NCBI GenBank assembly: GCA_948676835.1
Contig: CAPOZU010000016.1
Coordinates: 1 to 51,210, forward strand
Direction of reading: 5' to 3'
From: an uncultured Clostridia bacterium
GTDB taxonomy: Bacteria > Bacillota > Clostridia > TANB77 > CAG-508
Length of the DNA: 51,210 bases
Position 1 is the stretch's first letter; each line of letters starts with the position of its first letter. The translations under genes were made by a program, and so were the position numbers. Of the stretch, positions 37,101 to 45,388 are shown piece by piece. The notes beneath the pieces are model-generated. The model ran no database searches, was not told the origin of the DNA, and worked only from the letters and a program-made list of their open reading frames with translations.

Positions 37101-37367
37101 ATTAGGAAGTATACTATCTGGTTTTTCAATTTCAATTATTTTCTTAACAGTTTCTACTGTTAATGGTTCTATATAAATTTTATCAGCCATATTTTTATCT
37201 GTCATTATTGTTGCAGGATTAGAATTTACTAAAACAACTTCTATTCCTTCTTTTTTTAGTTCTCTACAAGCTTGTGTTCCAGCATAATCAAATTCTGCAG
37301 CTTGCCCTATTATAATTGGTCCTGAACCTATCACTAATACTTTTTTTATACTTTTATTTTTTGGCAT
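34170..37367 (-). CDS. carB: Carbamoyl-phosphate synthase large subunit
   Basis: 1065 residues from ATG with AAGGAG; the frame runs on to 37424 without a site. Two homologous ATP-grasp halves, each starting with a GSGPI motif (LVIGSGPIIIGQ and VLGSGPIRIGQG) and with EVNPR(V/S)SR; the C-terminal MGS-like domain (about 930-1065) binds allosteric effectors. Makes carbamoyl phosphate for pyrimidines and arginine, using ammonia from CarA. Ninety bases behind carA. Confidence 0.98.
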   Translation of the reverse strand: MPKNKSIKKVLVIGSGPIIIGQAAEFDYAGTQACRELKKEGIEVVLVNSNPATIMTDKNMADKIYIEPLTVETVKKIIEIEKPDSILPNLGGQTGLNLAMELEESGFLKQKKVKLLGTGVEGIRNAEDRQCFKDMMESINEPCIASKVVHTVEDAVEFTKEIGLPVIIRPAYTLGGTGGGIAETMEELEEIAGSGIRMSRVNEILVEKCITGWKEIEYEVMRDSKGNCITICNMENIDPVGVHTGDSIVVAPSQTLSDKEYQMLRTSAIKIISALKIEGGCNVQFALNPTSFEYAVIEVNPRVSRSSALASKATGYPIAKVASKIALGYTLDEIKNEVTGKTYACFEPVLDYVVVKIPKWPFKKFLTASRILGTQMKATGEVMAIAPNLEAGLMKAIRSLEENVEYFYLDKLKDLEKTELEEKLKIVDNERIFVIAEAIRKEISVERIHEITTIDRFFIGIIYKLVKMEKELTLNQMNPKLLEKAKKYGFTDKIIAKLSGKTETEIKRLRSKYGIQANFKMVDTCAAEFEAQTPYYYSSYDDDNEAKNTDAKKVMVLGSGPIRIGQGIEFDYCSVHGVWALKKQGYETIIVNNNPETVSTDFDIADKLYFEPLTPEDVENIVNTEKPYGAIVQFGGQTAIKLTKALSDMGVKIMGTQEVDMDRAEDRKEFDEALNNCGILRPKGSTIYTVGEAKAVANKLGYPVLVRPSYVLGGQGMAIAYDDKEIEEYVNEINTIAQEHPILVDKYILGREVEVDAICDGEDILIPGIMEHLERAGVHSGDSISVYPTQNVEKIHEKKIIEYTEKIAKELNVIGILNIQFIISEGQVYIIEVNPRSSRTVPYISKVTNLPMIDIATNVILGKKLKDLGYGTGLYKKSDYICVKMPVFSFEKIKNADTSLGPEMKSTGEVLGVSKKFENAVLKAFIASGANVSTKGAILITVRDKDKEEMLPIAKKFKNKGFEIYATSGTAKFLKANGVKSTVIEKLWEGKNSIIDLIESGKINFVINTPTKGKEANRDGFKIRRMAVECKIPCFTSLDTVNALYQAIEDDTEEKDLKPVDITKI

Positions 37368-37458
37368 TTTTATTCTCCTTTTTCGTCCCTTTTGGAACAT
37401 TAGTTTTTGGACATTTTTGTCCAATTTTATACGTATGTTTGCAATTTAACTAACATCA

Positions 37459-38526
37459 CTAATTTGTCATCATATTTACAAATTCATCAAATATATATGC
37501 GGTATCTTCCGGTCCTGGACATGCTTCTGGGTGAAATTGTACAGTAAATATTTTTTTATTTTTGTATCTTAAACCTTCTACTGTCCCATCATTTAAATTT
37601 ATATGTGATACTTCAGCAATTTTCTTATCAACGCTATCTTCAACTATATAGTAACCATGATTTTGAGATGTAATATGTACTTTTCCTTCTTTTAAATCTT
37701 TTACTGGATGATTTGGTCCCCTGTGACCATATTTTAATTTTGCTGTTTTAGCTCCTGTTGCAAGTCCCATTAATTGATGTCCTAAACAAATTCCTAAAAT
37801 TGGAATATCTGTACTATACAATTTCTTTACATTTTTAATTTGATATATACAATCTTCAGGATCACCTGGGCCGTTTGATAACATTATTCCATCTGGTTTC
37901 ATTGCTATTACTTTCTCAGCTGGTGTATCTGCTGGAAATACCGTTACTTCACAATCTCTTTTTAAAAGAGAATTTACTATATTATGTTTAAATCCATAAT
38001 CCATTAAAGCAACTTTTTTATTTTTTCCTCTTCCATATACTTTTATGTCTTTTGAAGTAACTTCATCAACTACAGTTCCAACTTTATATTCTTTTATTTT
38101 TTTCATTATATCATCCATGTTACTTATATTAGATGTGATATATCCTTTCATAGTACCTGCATCTCTTAACATTTTAGTTAATTTTCTAGTATTGATATTT
38201 GATAATCCTGGAATTTTGTAATCTCTTAAGAACTTATCTAAATTATATTTTGTTCTAAAATTACTCTCAAATTCTGCAAGTTCATGAATAAATATAGCTT
38301 TAGCCCACACTCTATCAGATTCGGTATCTTCTGGAATAATACCATAATTTCCTATTAGAGGATATGTCATTACAATTCCTTGACCTGCATATGATGGATC
38401 AGTAAAAGTTTCTATGTACCCTGCCATTCCTGTATTGAAAACAACTTCGCAAGCTGTATCCATACTATATCCAATTCTTTCTCCTTCGAAAACTTCACCA
38501 TTTTCTAGTACTAAATATCCTACCAT
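37459..38526 (-). CDS. carA: Carbamoyl-phosphate synthase small subunit (glutamine amidotransferase)
   Basis: 355 residues. N-terminal CPSase small domain, then a class I amidotransferase with Cys in GICLGHQLMG and His/Glu in QFHPEACPGP. It hydrolyses glutamine and channels ammonia to CarB. The leader holds a terminator and a short ORF, so expression may be controlled by attenuation. Confidence 0.98.
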   Translation of the reverse strand: MVGYLVLENGEVFEGERIGYSMDTACEVVFNTGMAGYIETFTDPSYAGQGIVMTYPLIGNYGIIPEDTESDRVWAKAIFIHELAEFESNFRTKYNLDKFLRDYKIPGLSNINTRKLTKMLRDAGTMKGYITSNISNMDDIMKKIKEYKVGTVVDEVTSKDIKVYGRGKNKKVALMDYGFKHNIVNSLLKRDCEVTVFPADTPAEKVIAMKPDGIMLSNGPGDPEDCIYQIKNVKKLYSTDIPILGICLGHQLMGLATGAKTAKLKYGHRGPNHPVKDLKEGKVHITSQNHGYYIVEDSVDKKIAEVSHINLNDGTVEGLRYKNKKIFTVQFHPEACPGPEDTAYIFDEFVNMMTN

Positions 38527-38548
38527 TTTATCTCCCTTTCCTAAAAAA

Positions 38549-38572
38549 AAACACTAAATAAATTTAGTGTTT
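38549..38572 (-). terminator. Intrinsic terminator / attenuator just upstream of carA
   Basis: Minus strand AAACACTAAAT and ATTTAGTGTTT form an 11-bp stem followed by a run of nine T, ending only about 15 bases before the carA ribosome site. The stop codon of the 39-codon leader ORF (38571-38573) overlaps the foot of the 5' arm, so a ribosome at the stop would mask the stem. Confidence 0.75.
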
Positions 38573-38690
38573 AAAAACAAATATTATTAATTTTAAAAAT
38601 TGAGAATGTAAATAAAACTATTAAATAAATAGTTGAAACTTTTGAAAAATTAATATTTTCAATTGTTTTTAATCTATTTAGAATTTTCAT
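38571..38690 (-). CDS. 39-residue hydrophobic leader ORF upstream of carAB
   Basis: ATG at 38688-38690 after AAAGGA, ending in TAA within the attenuator stem. The product has a basic N-terminus (MKILNRLKT) and a hydrophobic run (VSTIYLIVLFTFSIF). The coding strand is U-rich. It could be a regulatory leader peptide or a small membrane protein whose gene simply ends at a terminator. Promoter TTGCAT-N17-TAAAAT at 38726-38754 supports transcription. Confidence 0.5.
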   Translation of the reverse strand: MKILNRLKTIENINFSKVSTIYLIVLFTFSIFKINNICF

Positions 38691-38725
38691 ATTTATTTCC
38701 TTTCGCATTATTTACACTATATATA

Positions 38726-38754
38726 ATTTTAACATACACAAAAATCAAATGCAA
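38726..38754 (-). promoter_or_regulatory. Promoter of the carA leader
   Basis: Minus strand TTGCAT, 17 bases, TAAAAT; predicted transcript start near 38719, giving a leader of about 190 bases before carA. No PyrR-type anti-antiterminator was recognised. Confidence 0.5.
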
Positions 38755-38820
38755 GTAATAAAAAGAAATTTAAGTCCGTTATTAAAATTTCACCAACCGT
38801 AACAGTCATAACCTTAACAG

Positions 38821-40809
38821 TTAGTGAAATTCCAATTTATATTTTAACGGCCTCCGCAACCGCCTCCGCCGCCTCCGGCCTCCGCCACCAGAAGAGAATC
38901 CCCCTCCTCCTCCGCTTCCACTACTATAATCTGAGTGAGCAATATTGTAAGCAGATTGAGCTGATTCGAACGCACCTTGAAAAGCATTATCTAAACTACT
39001 AAATCCATTTCCTCCAAAATAGTCATTAGATATTAAATACCAATAACCATAATGTGTCACATAACTATCATTAGTCATAAAAGCCTCTGGATGTACTGTT
39101 TTTAACTGTTCTAAAACTTTCTTTGAAATTCCAAGTGCAGTTGCATATACTAAGAATTTTTCCCATAATACTACATCAAAAACTTGTTTTTCTTTTAATA
39201 AAGAATATTCTTTCATATATCTTTCTAAAGCTTCCCATTGCATTTTTTCTTCAAATCCTTTGCTTGAAAGTATTGAAAGTTTGTTTTTTATTTTACATGC
39301 AACAACTAAATTAATTATTGAGCCTAAAATTGTTCCAATTCCAAATGATCCAAGTATTAATCCGATTTGTAGCATTCCTGTAGCTATCATAGGTATTGAA
39401 AATATTCCTGAAAATGCTCCTAAAGTTAATACGAAAATATATATTATTGATAAATTCTCCCATTTCATTGCTTCTGATATTTTTTTAGAATCTACATTTC
39501 CAGAATCTACTTGATATTTTTTTGAAGATTCTTTAATTTTATTTCCTAAATTATAAAATTCATCATAATTCCTTTTTGCATATCTAGTAAGTTCTTTAGA
39601 ATTTATAACACTTGGAGAACCTTCTGTTTTTCTAGCTATATTAAGTAATAAATCATATACTAGTTTTTCATCTTGAGGTAACTCACCATTACCATTTTTT
39701 ACTATTATATTAAATGTTTTATTATCTATTGGTTGAAATTCAACAAATCCTTTAACAGATAAATCTAATATCGTAGCAGAAAATACTTTTGATGTATCAT
39801 AGATTATATTATTAATACTTAATTTTATATTTTTTAGAAGTACAGTTCTCGAAGGTGTAGCATTTTCTTCATTGGGTATTTCTCTAAAATATTCTATTTT
39901 AGGAATATCAAATTGATTTCTTTGTATACACTCATTTCCTTCTCTTATGTGTTTTTTCATTTTTTTATAAAAAATCAAAACTGTAACTATAAATATCAAA
40001 AATGCTACTACAAAATAAACTTTATAAAGTTTTCTTTGCATATTAGCTTTATCAGCCCACTTTTGCTCTTCTACTAATATATTTTCTAATTCATCTTGAG
40101 CATAAAAATTTGTACAAGTCTCATAAATATTTTCTTCTGTAACAACTCTAACTTCTAGCATCGTATTTTTTTGCAATGAAGGAACATAAAATGAAATTGT
40201 ATCTTCTGATATTTTTTCTATATTACCAGTTAGTGGACCATGTGCCCAAATTCGAAGTTTTTCTATATTGCTTACACTTTGTGGCAATTTTATTGTTCCA
40301 GTAATATTTTTTCCTGACATCTCATTATCTTTTCCTAAAAACATCCAATATAATTCTGTACAATTATTATATATTTTTACCACATCTTCAATTGTATAAT
40401 AAATTTTATAAGTTCTTGTATCACTTGAATCATCTAATCCAACATTCCATGCAATCTCAAACTTATCATTATCTATTGGTAATGCATAATAACATCCACT
40501 ATCTACATGGTATTGTTCTTTATATATTTGAGTTAATGGTATCTCCCTATCTTCAATTCTTGAAACCCTTACATCTGAAATTTCTGAATATTTTGATTTA
40601 TTTATCTCGAAATCTTTAAAAACTGTATTAGTTTCACTAATATATACATCCCAAGTTTCTACAACATTCATACTTCCATCTGAATTAACAGTAACATCAT
40701 AGTTTAACGAATTCCAATTTTGATATCCTGCATATGATGTAATATTAAATATTAGAAAAAAAGTTATAAAGAAAATTAGAATATAAATAACCTTTTTTGT
40801 TAAACTCAT
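38821..40809 (-). CDS. DUF2207-family membrane protein, with a +1 shift near the C-terminus
   Basis: About 660 residues from ATG with GGAGGG; the upstream TTG at 40821 is less likely. Signal/anchor helix, outer DUF2207 domain (about 30-250), a membrane helix near 268-288, a cytosolic part, a further membrane pair at about 450-510, and a Gly-rich tail. The open frame ends in an odd Arg-rich tail (RRRRRRLRR). Skipping one C at 38875-38880 gives the Gly-rich ending normal for this family (GGGGGGCGGR) and a stop at 38844. The sequence at the shift, GGC CGG A, is nearly the same as in accD. Confidence 0.85.
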   Translation of the reverse strand: MSLTKKVIYILIFFITFFLIFNITSYAGYQNWNSLNYDVTVNSDGSMNVVETWDVYISETNTVFKDFEINKSKYSEISDVRVSRIEDREIPLTQIYKEQYHVDSGCYYALPIDNDKFEIAWNVGLDDSSDTRTYKIYYTIEDVVKIYNNCTELYWMFLGKDNEMSGKNITGTIKLPQSVSNIEKLRIWAHGPLTGNIEKISEDTISFYVPSLQKNTMLEVRVVTEENIYETCTNFYAQDELENILVEEQKWADKANMQRKLYKVYFVVAFLIFIVTVLIFYKKMKKHIREGNECIQRNQFDIPKIEYFREIPNEENATPSRTVLLKNIKLSINNIIYDTSKVFSATILDLSVKGFVEFQPIDNKTFNIIVKNGNGELPQDEKLVYDLLLNIARKTEGSPSVINSKELTRYAKRNYDEFYNLGNKIKESSKKYQVDSGNVDSKKISEAMKWENLSIIYIFVLTLGAFSGIFSIPMIATGMLQIGLILGSFGIGTILGSIINLVVACKIKNKLSILSSKGFEEKMQWEALERYMKEYSLLKEKQVFDVVLWEKFLVYATALGISKKVLEQLKTVHPEAFMTNDSYVTHYGYWYLISNDYFGGNGFSSLDNAFQGAFESAQSAYNIAHSDYSSGSGGGGGFSSGGGGRRRRRRLRRPLKYKLEFH

Positions 40810-40940
40810 TTTTCCCTCCAATTTAAATTAATTTATTATCTTTCAATTAAAATTATACATTATCTATATATTAATTACTATTTCAATTTTATAACAAAAT
40901 ATAATAAAAACTTTTTTACACTTTAAATTTCAATTATTTG

Positions 40941-40969
40941 TGGTAATTTACATAAAATTGTGTTATAAT
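40941..40969 (+). promoter_or_regulatory. Promoter of the 41002 gene
   Basis: TATAAT at 40964-40969, with TTTACATAAAATTG in the spacer, the same word as in the minus-strand cassette promoters. The -35 (TGGTAA) is poor. Confidence 0.5.
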
Positions 40970-41001
40970 ATTTTTATCATTTTATAGGAGGAACAAGTGT
41001 A

Positions 41002-41376
41002 ATGTATGGTATTCTTGCATCTATAGTTGATATCATCCATATCGTGGTAATTGTTTTTATTCTATGGGGTATATTGATAAAACGTACTTCACGGTTAAAA
41101 ATATTCCACGATTACTTCTGTATTATGGTATTTATTTTGCAAATTATTTGTGGGTTTAAATGTCCTCTTGTGATTTTATCTGATCAACTCCGACATTTAG
41201 AAAACCCCGAATATGAAATTGCATTTACACCATTTACAGAAAAACTATTTATGAAACTTTTTGGAATATCTATATCAAGCAATTTAGTCTTTATTGTAAT
41301 TGCATTATTGGCAGTTGTTGGCATTACACATCTTTTGACAGTTAGAAAACTGAAAAAAGACAAAAACAGAATATAG
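41002..41376 (+). CDS. DUF2784-like small membrane protein
   Basis: 124 residues, about three to four membrane helices. The stretch CGFKCPLVILSDQLRHLENP fits the CPL-x-x-x-E/D-x-x-L-R pattern that I associate with DUF2784 proteins; function of that family is unknown. Less AT-rich than core genes. AGGAGG before ATG, shared bidirectional terminator with the next cassette. It is one of the few plus-strand genes here. Confidence 0.65.
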   Translation: MYGILASIVDIIHIVVIVFILWGILIKRTSRLKIFHDYFCIMVFILQIICGFKCPLVILSDQLRHLENPEYEIAFTPFTEKLFMKLFGISISSNLVFIVIALLAVVGITHLLTVRKLKKDKNRI

Positions 41377-41410
41377 TTACATCTACACTGTTTTAAACTA
41401 AAGTATGTCA

Positions 41411-41446
41411 AAAGGCCGGTCCCAATTATGGGACCGACCTTTTTTC
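41411..41446. terminator. Bidirectional terminator between two cassettes
   Basis: AAGGCCGGTCCC pairs with GGGACCGACCTT (one G-U), then a T run; A run on the other side. Confidence 0.85.
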
Positions 41447-41480
41447 TTTTTATCTAACTAACTTTTTTGCCATTTTTCTA

Positions 41481-42137
41481 TCAGTCTTTAGAAATCCAAC
41501 TGATAATATCGACCTCGTTCTTCAGATACCAGTCGATAAGCGGAGTTACAATACCGCAAACACGGCTGATGTCCTTCTCGCTTTCCGCAAGCTGCTCATC
41601 GATAAAAGTACCTCTCCTGCACTTGTCGAGAATGATACTCACGGCTTTATTGAAAGAGATGTTCCCTTTCTCAACAGTAAGTTCAGCAGCAGCAGAAACA
41701 ATGGCCTTTTTCTTGAACTCCGGCGACACGAACTCTTTGAGAGAATCTTTCTCTACCGCATATTCATAAAGCGCTTCTCCGCTGCATTTAGAGAAATCCA
41801 CTTTATGAACTTTGATGCTGAAAAGAATCATCACCACAGAGCTCTCCATCCGTTTCAGATCCAACCCCTGGATAAGATAGTTGCCCATGGAAACAATCAT
41901 CTTCTTGATTTCTTCCTTGGTAAATCCTTCCTGGGTTTCCTCTGCAAATTCCGGCATCTCTTCTTCCAACCGTGAAATCCGCTCAACAGGAATTGTTGAT
42001 TTTACATAGCCGCTCTTGTAGCTTTTGTACCTTTCGAACACCCCGCTCAGCTGATTTATCAGCTGTTCTTTCATTTCTTGCTCTCTCCGCATGGATTCCA
42101 GTGCTTTTACCCATGAATTTCTAAAGTCTTCTGTCAT
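41481..42137 (-). CDS. Unrecognised soluble protein, accessory cassette
   Basis: 218 residues, helical, acidic, no membrane helix and no motif recognised. DNA is markedly less AT-rich, uses CGG, GCC and CTC codons and ends in TGA, unlike the core genes. AAGGAGGAAG ribosome site, consensus-like promoter. Probably transferred. Function unknown. Confidence 0.7.
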   Translation of the reverse strand: MTEDFRNSWVKALESMRREQEMKEQLINQLSGVFERYKSYKSGYVKSTIPVERISRLEEEMPEFAEETQEGFTKEEIKKMIVSMGNYLIQGLDLKRMESSVVMILFSIKVHKVDFSKCSGEALYEYAVEKDSLKEFVSPEFKKKAIVSAAAELTVEKGNISFNKAVSIILDKCRRGTFIDEQLAESEKDISRVCGIVTPLIDWYLKNEVDIISWISKD

Positions 42138-42184
42138 AATGTCTTCCTCCTTAATTAATGGCTTCTATTTTAGGTTACTATAAT

Positions 42185-42213
42185 AGTATATCTTAAGTTT
42201 ACATAAAAGTCAA
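42185..42213 (-). promoter_or_regulatory. Promoter of the 41481 cassette
   Basis: Minus strand TTGACT, 17 bases, TATACT; spacer contains TTTATGTAAA. Confidence 0.7.
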
Positions 42214-42251
42214 TATAATGTTTACTTTTTGCATAATTATTGCTTAAAAGT

Positions 42252-42290
42252 AAAAAGAGCCCCTTACTTTTAAAGTAAGGGGCTCTTTTT
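42252..42290 (-). terminator. Strong terminator of the 42730-42319 cassette
   Basis: AAAAAGAGCCCCTTACTTT and its complement form a perfect 18-19-bp stem with T runs at both ends. Confidence 0.88.
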
Positions 42291-42318
42291 ATAGAGTTCA
42301 AAATTGGTTTATAAAGAG

Positions 42319-42708
42319 TTAGTCAAAACTAAGATACACGTCTTTTTCTACACCAGATTTGTTATAGCCGATGTTGGCCATTGCCAAAACAGTATCTCCT
42401 ATCTCCAGTTCATTAAATATTTCTTCATCATCTACTGGATAATTTTCATCTCTCCAGGAAAGAATTACTTCAAATTTTGCCGGATGATGATGTAACTGCG
42501 GAACTGTAGTTTTTCCTACTCTCATCATAGTAGTTGTTGTATAAGCAGGAACATGCCGCTTATCAACTACTTTTACTGTTACAGGTTGCTTATCATACGT
42601 TAAAAAGCACTTTCGTATCTCAATAGCAATCAGATATACAAGATATAGAAACAAAAGAACAAGTACAACCACGCAAATTACAGCAAGTGCTCCCATAAAG
42701 AAATTCAT
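42319..42708 (-). CDS. Membrane-anchored small protein, accessory cassette
   Basis: 129 residues. One N-terminal membrane helix (about 5-30) and a beta-rich domain (VTVKVVDKRHVPAY ... KFEVILSW ... VLAMANIGYN) that recalls DUF2500-like anchored domains, without a firm match. It lies 21 bases behind the 42730 gene, so both are one transcript. Less AT-rich; AGGAGGAAC before ATG. Confidence 0.65.
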   Translation of the reverse strand: MNFFMGALAVICVVVLVLLFLYLVYLIAIEIRKCFLTYDKQPVTVKVVDKRHVPAYTTTTMMRVGKTTVPQLHHHPAKFEVILSWRDENYPVDDEEIFNELEIGDTVLAMANIGYNKSGVEKDVYLSFD

Positions 42709-42729
42709 AATGTTCCTCCTATAAAGTTA

Positions 42730-43518
42730 TTATTTCCAGTTACGATAAAGCTGTTCTTCTCTTATAAAATGCTGCACCAGTGGCATAGGATTAAAGGCAA
42801 ATTCTGAGTTGTCAAAACTATCGATTTTTTCTTTCAGCCACTCAAAAGTTAGGCTTTTAGATGTTAGTGGATATCTGATAACTGTAACCCATGGAATCAT
42901 TGGATTTCCACTTCTTAACATTATCTCGCTATCATCTTTTTTTACATAACAATATTTTATGCCACATTGCTTGAATATCGTATATTGGCATCCCAAAGTT
43001 TCAGGAGTGTACAATCCCAGCTCGCTATCTATGTTAACAGCTTTAATCTCCCCAACGTATTTTGCAACATCTACCAGCAACTTGATAAATTTTTCTGTAT
43101 ATTGCTGAATATATTGCCTTTCACTATTGGGAGCATCAGGCTCTGCTGGAGAACTGAAACTGAACTCATACGTCCAGATTGTGTTTGTTTCACTGTGTCC
43201 CGCATAATGGTCTTCAAGTATACCATTGTTTATTGTATACATTGAGTGTCCATAGGTGTGTACACCGCTGTGATCAACCCAGACTCTTCCTTCATCAGTT
43301 TCTAATCTTGGAGAATAATACCTTGCCCATAGCCGCAATCCAAAATTTGTGTTTTTTACAGGTTTTGCCATCGAAACATTGAGTATCTTCATAATAAGCT
43401 CGTCAGGTACTTTTACTTCCAAAGGATAAAAAATCTTCAATCCGGTTCCCAACCAGGAAGTCCAAAGCCCAACAACTCCATTTGTAGTTTCGATATTGAT
43501 GTTCCAACCAATTTCCAT
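42730..43518 (-). CDS. Unrecognised protein, accessory cassette
   Basis: 262 residues from the ATG at 43516-43518, which follows AGGAGG; the frame runs on to 43554. Soluble, rich in Trp and Tyr, no membrane segment, no family recognised. Less AT-rich. First gene of a two-gene unit with the anchored protein at 42319. Confidence 0.68.
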   Translation of the reverse strand: MEIGWNINIETTNGVVGLWTSWLGTGLKIFYPLEVKVPDELIMKILNVSMAKPVKNTNFGLRLWARYYSPRLETDEGRVWVDHSGVHTYGHSMYTINNGILEDHYAGHSETNTIWTYEFSFSSPAEPDAPNSERQYIQQYTEKFIKLLVDVAKYVGEIKAVNIDSELGLYTPETLGCQYTIFKQCGIKYCYVKKDDSEIMLRSGNPMIPWVTVIRYPLTSKSLTFEWLKEKIDSFDNSEFAFNPMPLVQHFIREEQLYRNWK

Positions 43519-43604
43519 ATTAAGTTTCCTCCTAATACTAATTCGGAGGACCATGCCTCCGAAAATTAATAGTTTCCAAAGGCATAAAAAAAACCTACAT
43601 TATT

Positions 43605-43633
43605 ATTATATCATAATTTACATAAAATTTCAA
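43605..43633 (-). promoter_or_regulatory. Promoter of the 42730-42319 cassette
   Basis: Minus strand TTGAAA, 17 bases, TATAAT; spacer contains TTTTATGTAAA. Confidence 0.75.
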
Positions 43634-43653
43634 ATTAAGTAAAGTTTATATAA

Positions 43654-43693
43654 AAAAATACATTTTAAATTTTTAAATTTAAAATGTATTTTT
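43654..43693 (-). terminator. glyS terminator
   Basis: AAATACATTTTAAAT pairs with ATTTAAAATGTATTT, followed by T residues on both strands, directly after the glyS stop codon. Confidence 0.75.
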
Positions 43694-43705
43694 ATCTTTT
43701 TAATA

Positions 43706-45088
43706 TTAGAATTCTAATTTTTCTTCAACATATTTTCTAACATCTTCAATCTTTATTCTAATTTGTTCCATTGTATCTCTATCTCTAACTGTAACACATC
43801 CATCTTCTAAAGTATCAAAATCAACTGTTACACAGAAAGGAGTTCCTATTTCATCTTCTCTTCTATATCTTTTTCCTATACTTCCAGCTTCATCATAATC
43901 ACACATAAAATATTTTGAAAGCTTACTATAAACTTCATCTGCTTTTTCAGATAGTTTTTTAGAAAGTGGTAAAACAGCAACTTTATATGGTGCTAGTGCT
44001 GGGTGTAATTTTAATACTGTTCTTACATCTCCTTCTCCAACTTCCTCTTCAAAATAACTATTACATAAAAATGCAAGTGTTACTCTATCTGCTCCAAGTG
44101 ATGGCTCTATACAATATGGAATATATTTTTCGTTTGTTTCAGGATCTAAATAATTCATATCTTCTTTTGAATATTCCATATGTTGTTTTAAATCGAAGTT
44201 TGTTCTATCAGCAATTCCCCATAATTCTCCCCATCCAAATGGGAATAAAAATTCTATATCTGTTGTAGCATTACTATAATGTGATAATTCTGCTTGCTCA
44301 TGATCTCTTAATCTAATATTTTCTTCAATCATTCCTAAGTTTAATAACCACTTTTTGCAATAATCTTTCCAATATGAATGCCACTCTAAATCTGTTCCAG
44401 GTCTGCAGAAAAATTCAAGTTCCATTTGTTCAAACTCTCTTGTTCTAAATGTAAAGTTTCCTGGTGTAATTTCATTTCTAAAAGATTTTCCTATTTGAGC
44501 AATACCCATAGGTAATTTTCTTCTTGTTGTTCTCATTACATTTTTAAAGTTTACAAATATACCTTGTGCAGTTTCTGGTCTTAAATATATTTCAGCTTTA
44601 GCATCTTCAGTTACACCTTGAAAAGTTTTAAACATTAAATTAAATTTTCTAATTTCAGTAAAGTTATGTTTTCCGCAATTTGGACAATTGATATTATTAT
44701 CATCCATAAATTTAATCATTTCGCTATCTGACATACCATCTGCAATCATATCTTTTCCATTGCTATGAGCCCATTCTTCAATAAGCTTATCAGCCCTATG
44801 TCTTGTTTTACATTCCTTACAATCTATAAGTGGGTCTGAAAAACCTCCAACGTGTCCAGAAGCAACCCAAGTTTGTGGATTCATTAAAATTGCTGCATCT
44901 AAACCTACATTATATTTGCTTTCTTGAACAAATTTCTTCATCCATGCTTTTTTTACATTATTTTTTAGTTCCACTCCCAAAGGTCCATAATCCCAAGTAT
45001 TTGCAAGTCCTCCATAAATTTCAGAACCAGGATAAACATATCCTCTCGCTTTGCATAAGTTTACAATTTTCTCCATTGATTCTACCAT
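43706..45088 (-). CDS. glyS: Glycyl-tRNA synthetase (homodimeric type)
   Basis: 460 residues, class II, the alpha2 type rather than separate alpha and beta subunits. Visible: ARGYVYPGSEIYGG at the N-terminus, motif 2 (RNEITPGNFTFRTREFEQMELEFF), motif 3 (PSLGADRVTLAFL), a Cys-pair zinc-like insert (CKEC ... CPNC) and the C-terminal anticodon domain. Controlled by the T-box leader upstream. Confidence 0.97.
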   Translation of the reverse strand: MVESMEKIVNLCKARGYVYPGSEIYGGLANTWDYGPLGVELKNNVKKAWMKKFVQESKYNVGLDAAILMNPQTWVASGHVGGFSDPLIDCKECKTRHRADKLIEEWAHSNGKDMIADGMSDSEMIKFMDDNNINCPNCGKHNFTEIRKFNLMFKTFQGVTEDAKAEIYLRPETAQGIFVNFKNVMRTTRRKLPMGIAQIGKSFRNEITPGNFTFRTREFEQMELEFFCRPGTDLEWHSYWKDYCKKWLLNLGMIEENIRLRDHEQAELSHYSNATTDIEFLFPFGWGELWGIADRTNFDLKQHMEYSKEDMNYLDPETNEKYIPYCIEPSLGADRVTLAFLCNSYFEEEVGEGDVRTVLKLHPALAPYKVAVLPLSKKLSEKADEVYSKLSKYFMCDYDEAGSIGKRYRREDEIGTPFCVTVDFDTLEDGCVTVRDRDTMEQIRIKIEDVRKYVEEKLEF

Positions 45089-45137
45089 AATAAAAACCTC
45101 CCTTTATTTTGTTTTCTAAGGATTAGTTTTTTATAAA

Positions 45138-45346
45138 ACAAAAAACTTACATCCTTAGCATAAAGCTAGGGACGTAAGTTCAACTCACGCGGTTCCACCC
45201 TAATTGGTATTTATATACCCACCTTAATTAATATTGCTCCAAAGCTCCAAAATATATTTTCTATTGCTTGTTTCTCACTATCACAAACTCACTTTGAATA
45301 GTTTTATAATATATTTCCTCTTTTTCATCGCAATTCATATATTATG
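45138..45346 (-). promoter_or_regulatory. T-box riboswitch of glyS
   Basis: Minus strand contains the conserved T-box sequence AGGGTGGAACCGCG (45187-45201 region). It is followed by a terminator hairpin (AACTTAC at 45144-45150 pairs with GTAAGTT at 45174-45180, then a T run). An upstream stem-loop region of about 130 bases fits Stem I. Uncharged tRNA-Gly is expected to prevent termination. GGA occurs twice near the predicted specifier side, but I did not fix the specifier. Confidence 0.92.
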
Positions 45347-45352
45347 TTAAAT

Positions 45353-45381
45353 ATTTTACTATACAAATTATGATATGTCAA
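45353..45381 (-). promoter_or_regulatory. glyS promoter
   Basis: Minus strand TTGACA, 17 bases, TAAAAT, immediately upstream of the T-box leader. Confidence 0.7.
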
Positions 45382-45388
45382 GAAAATT

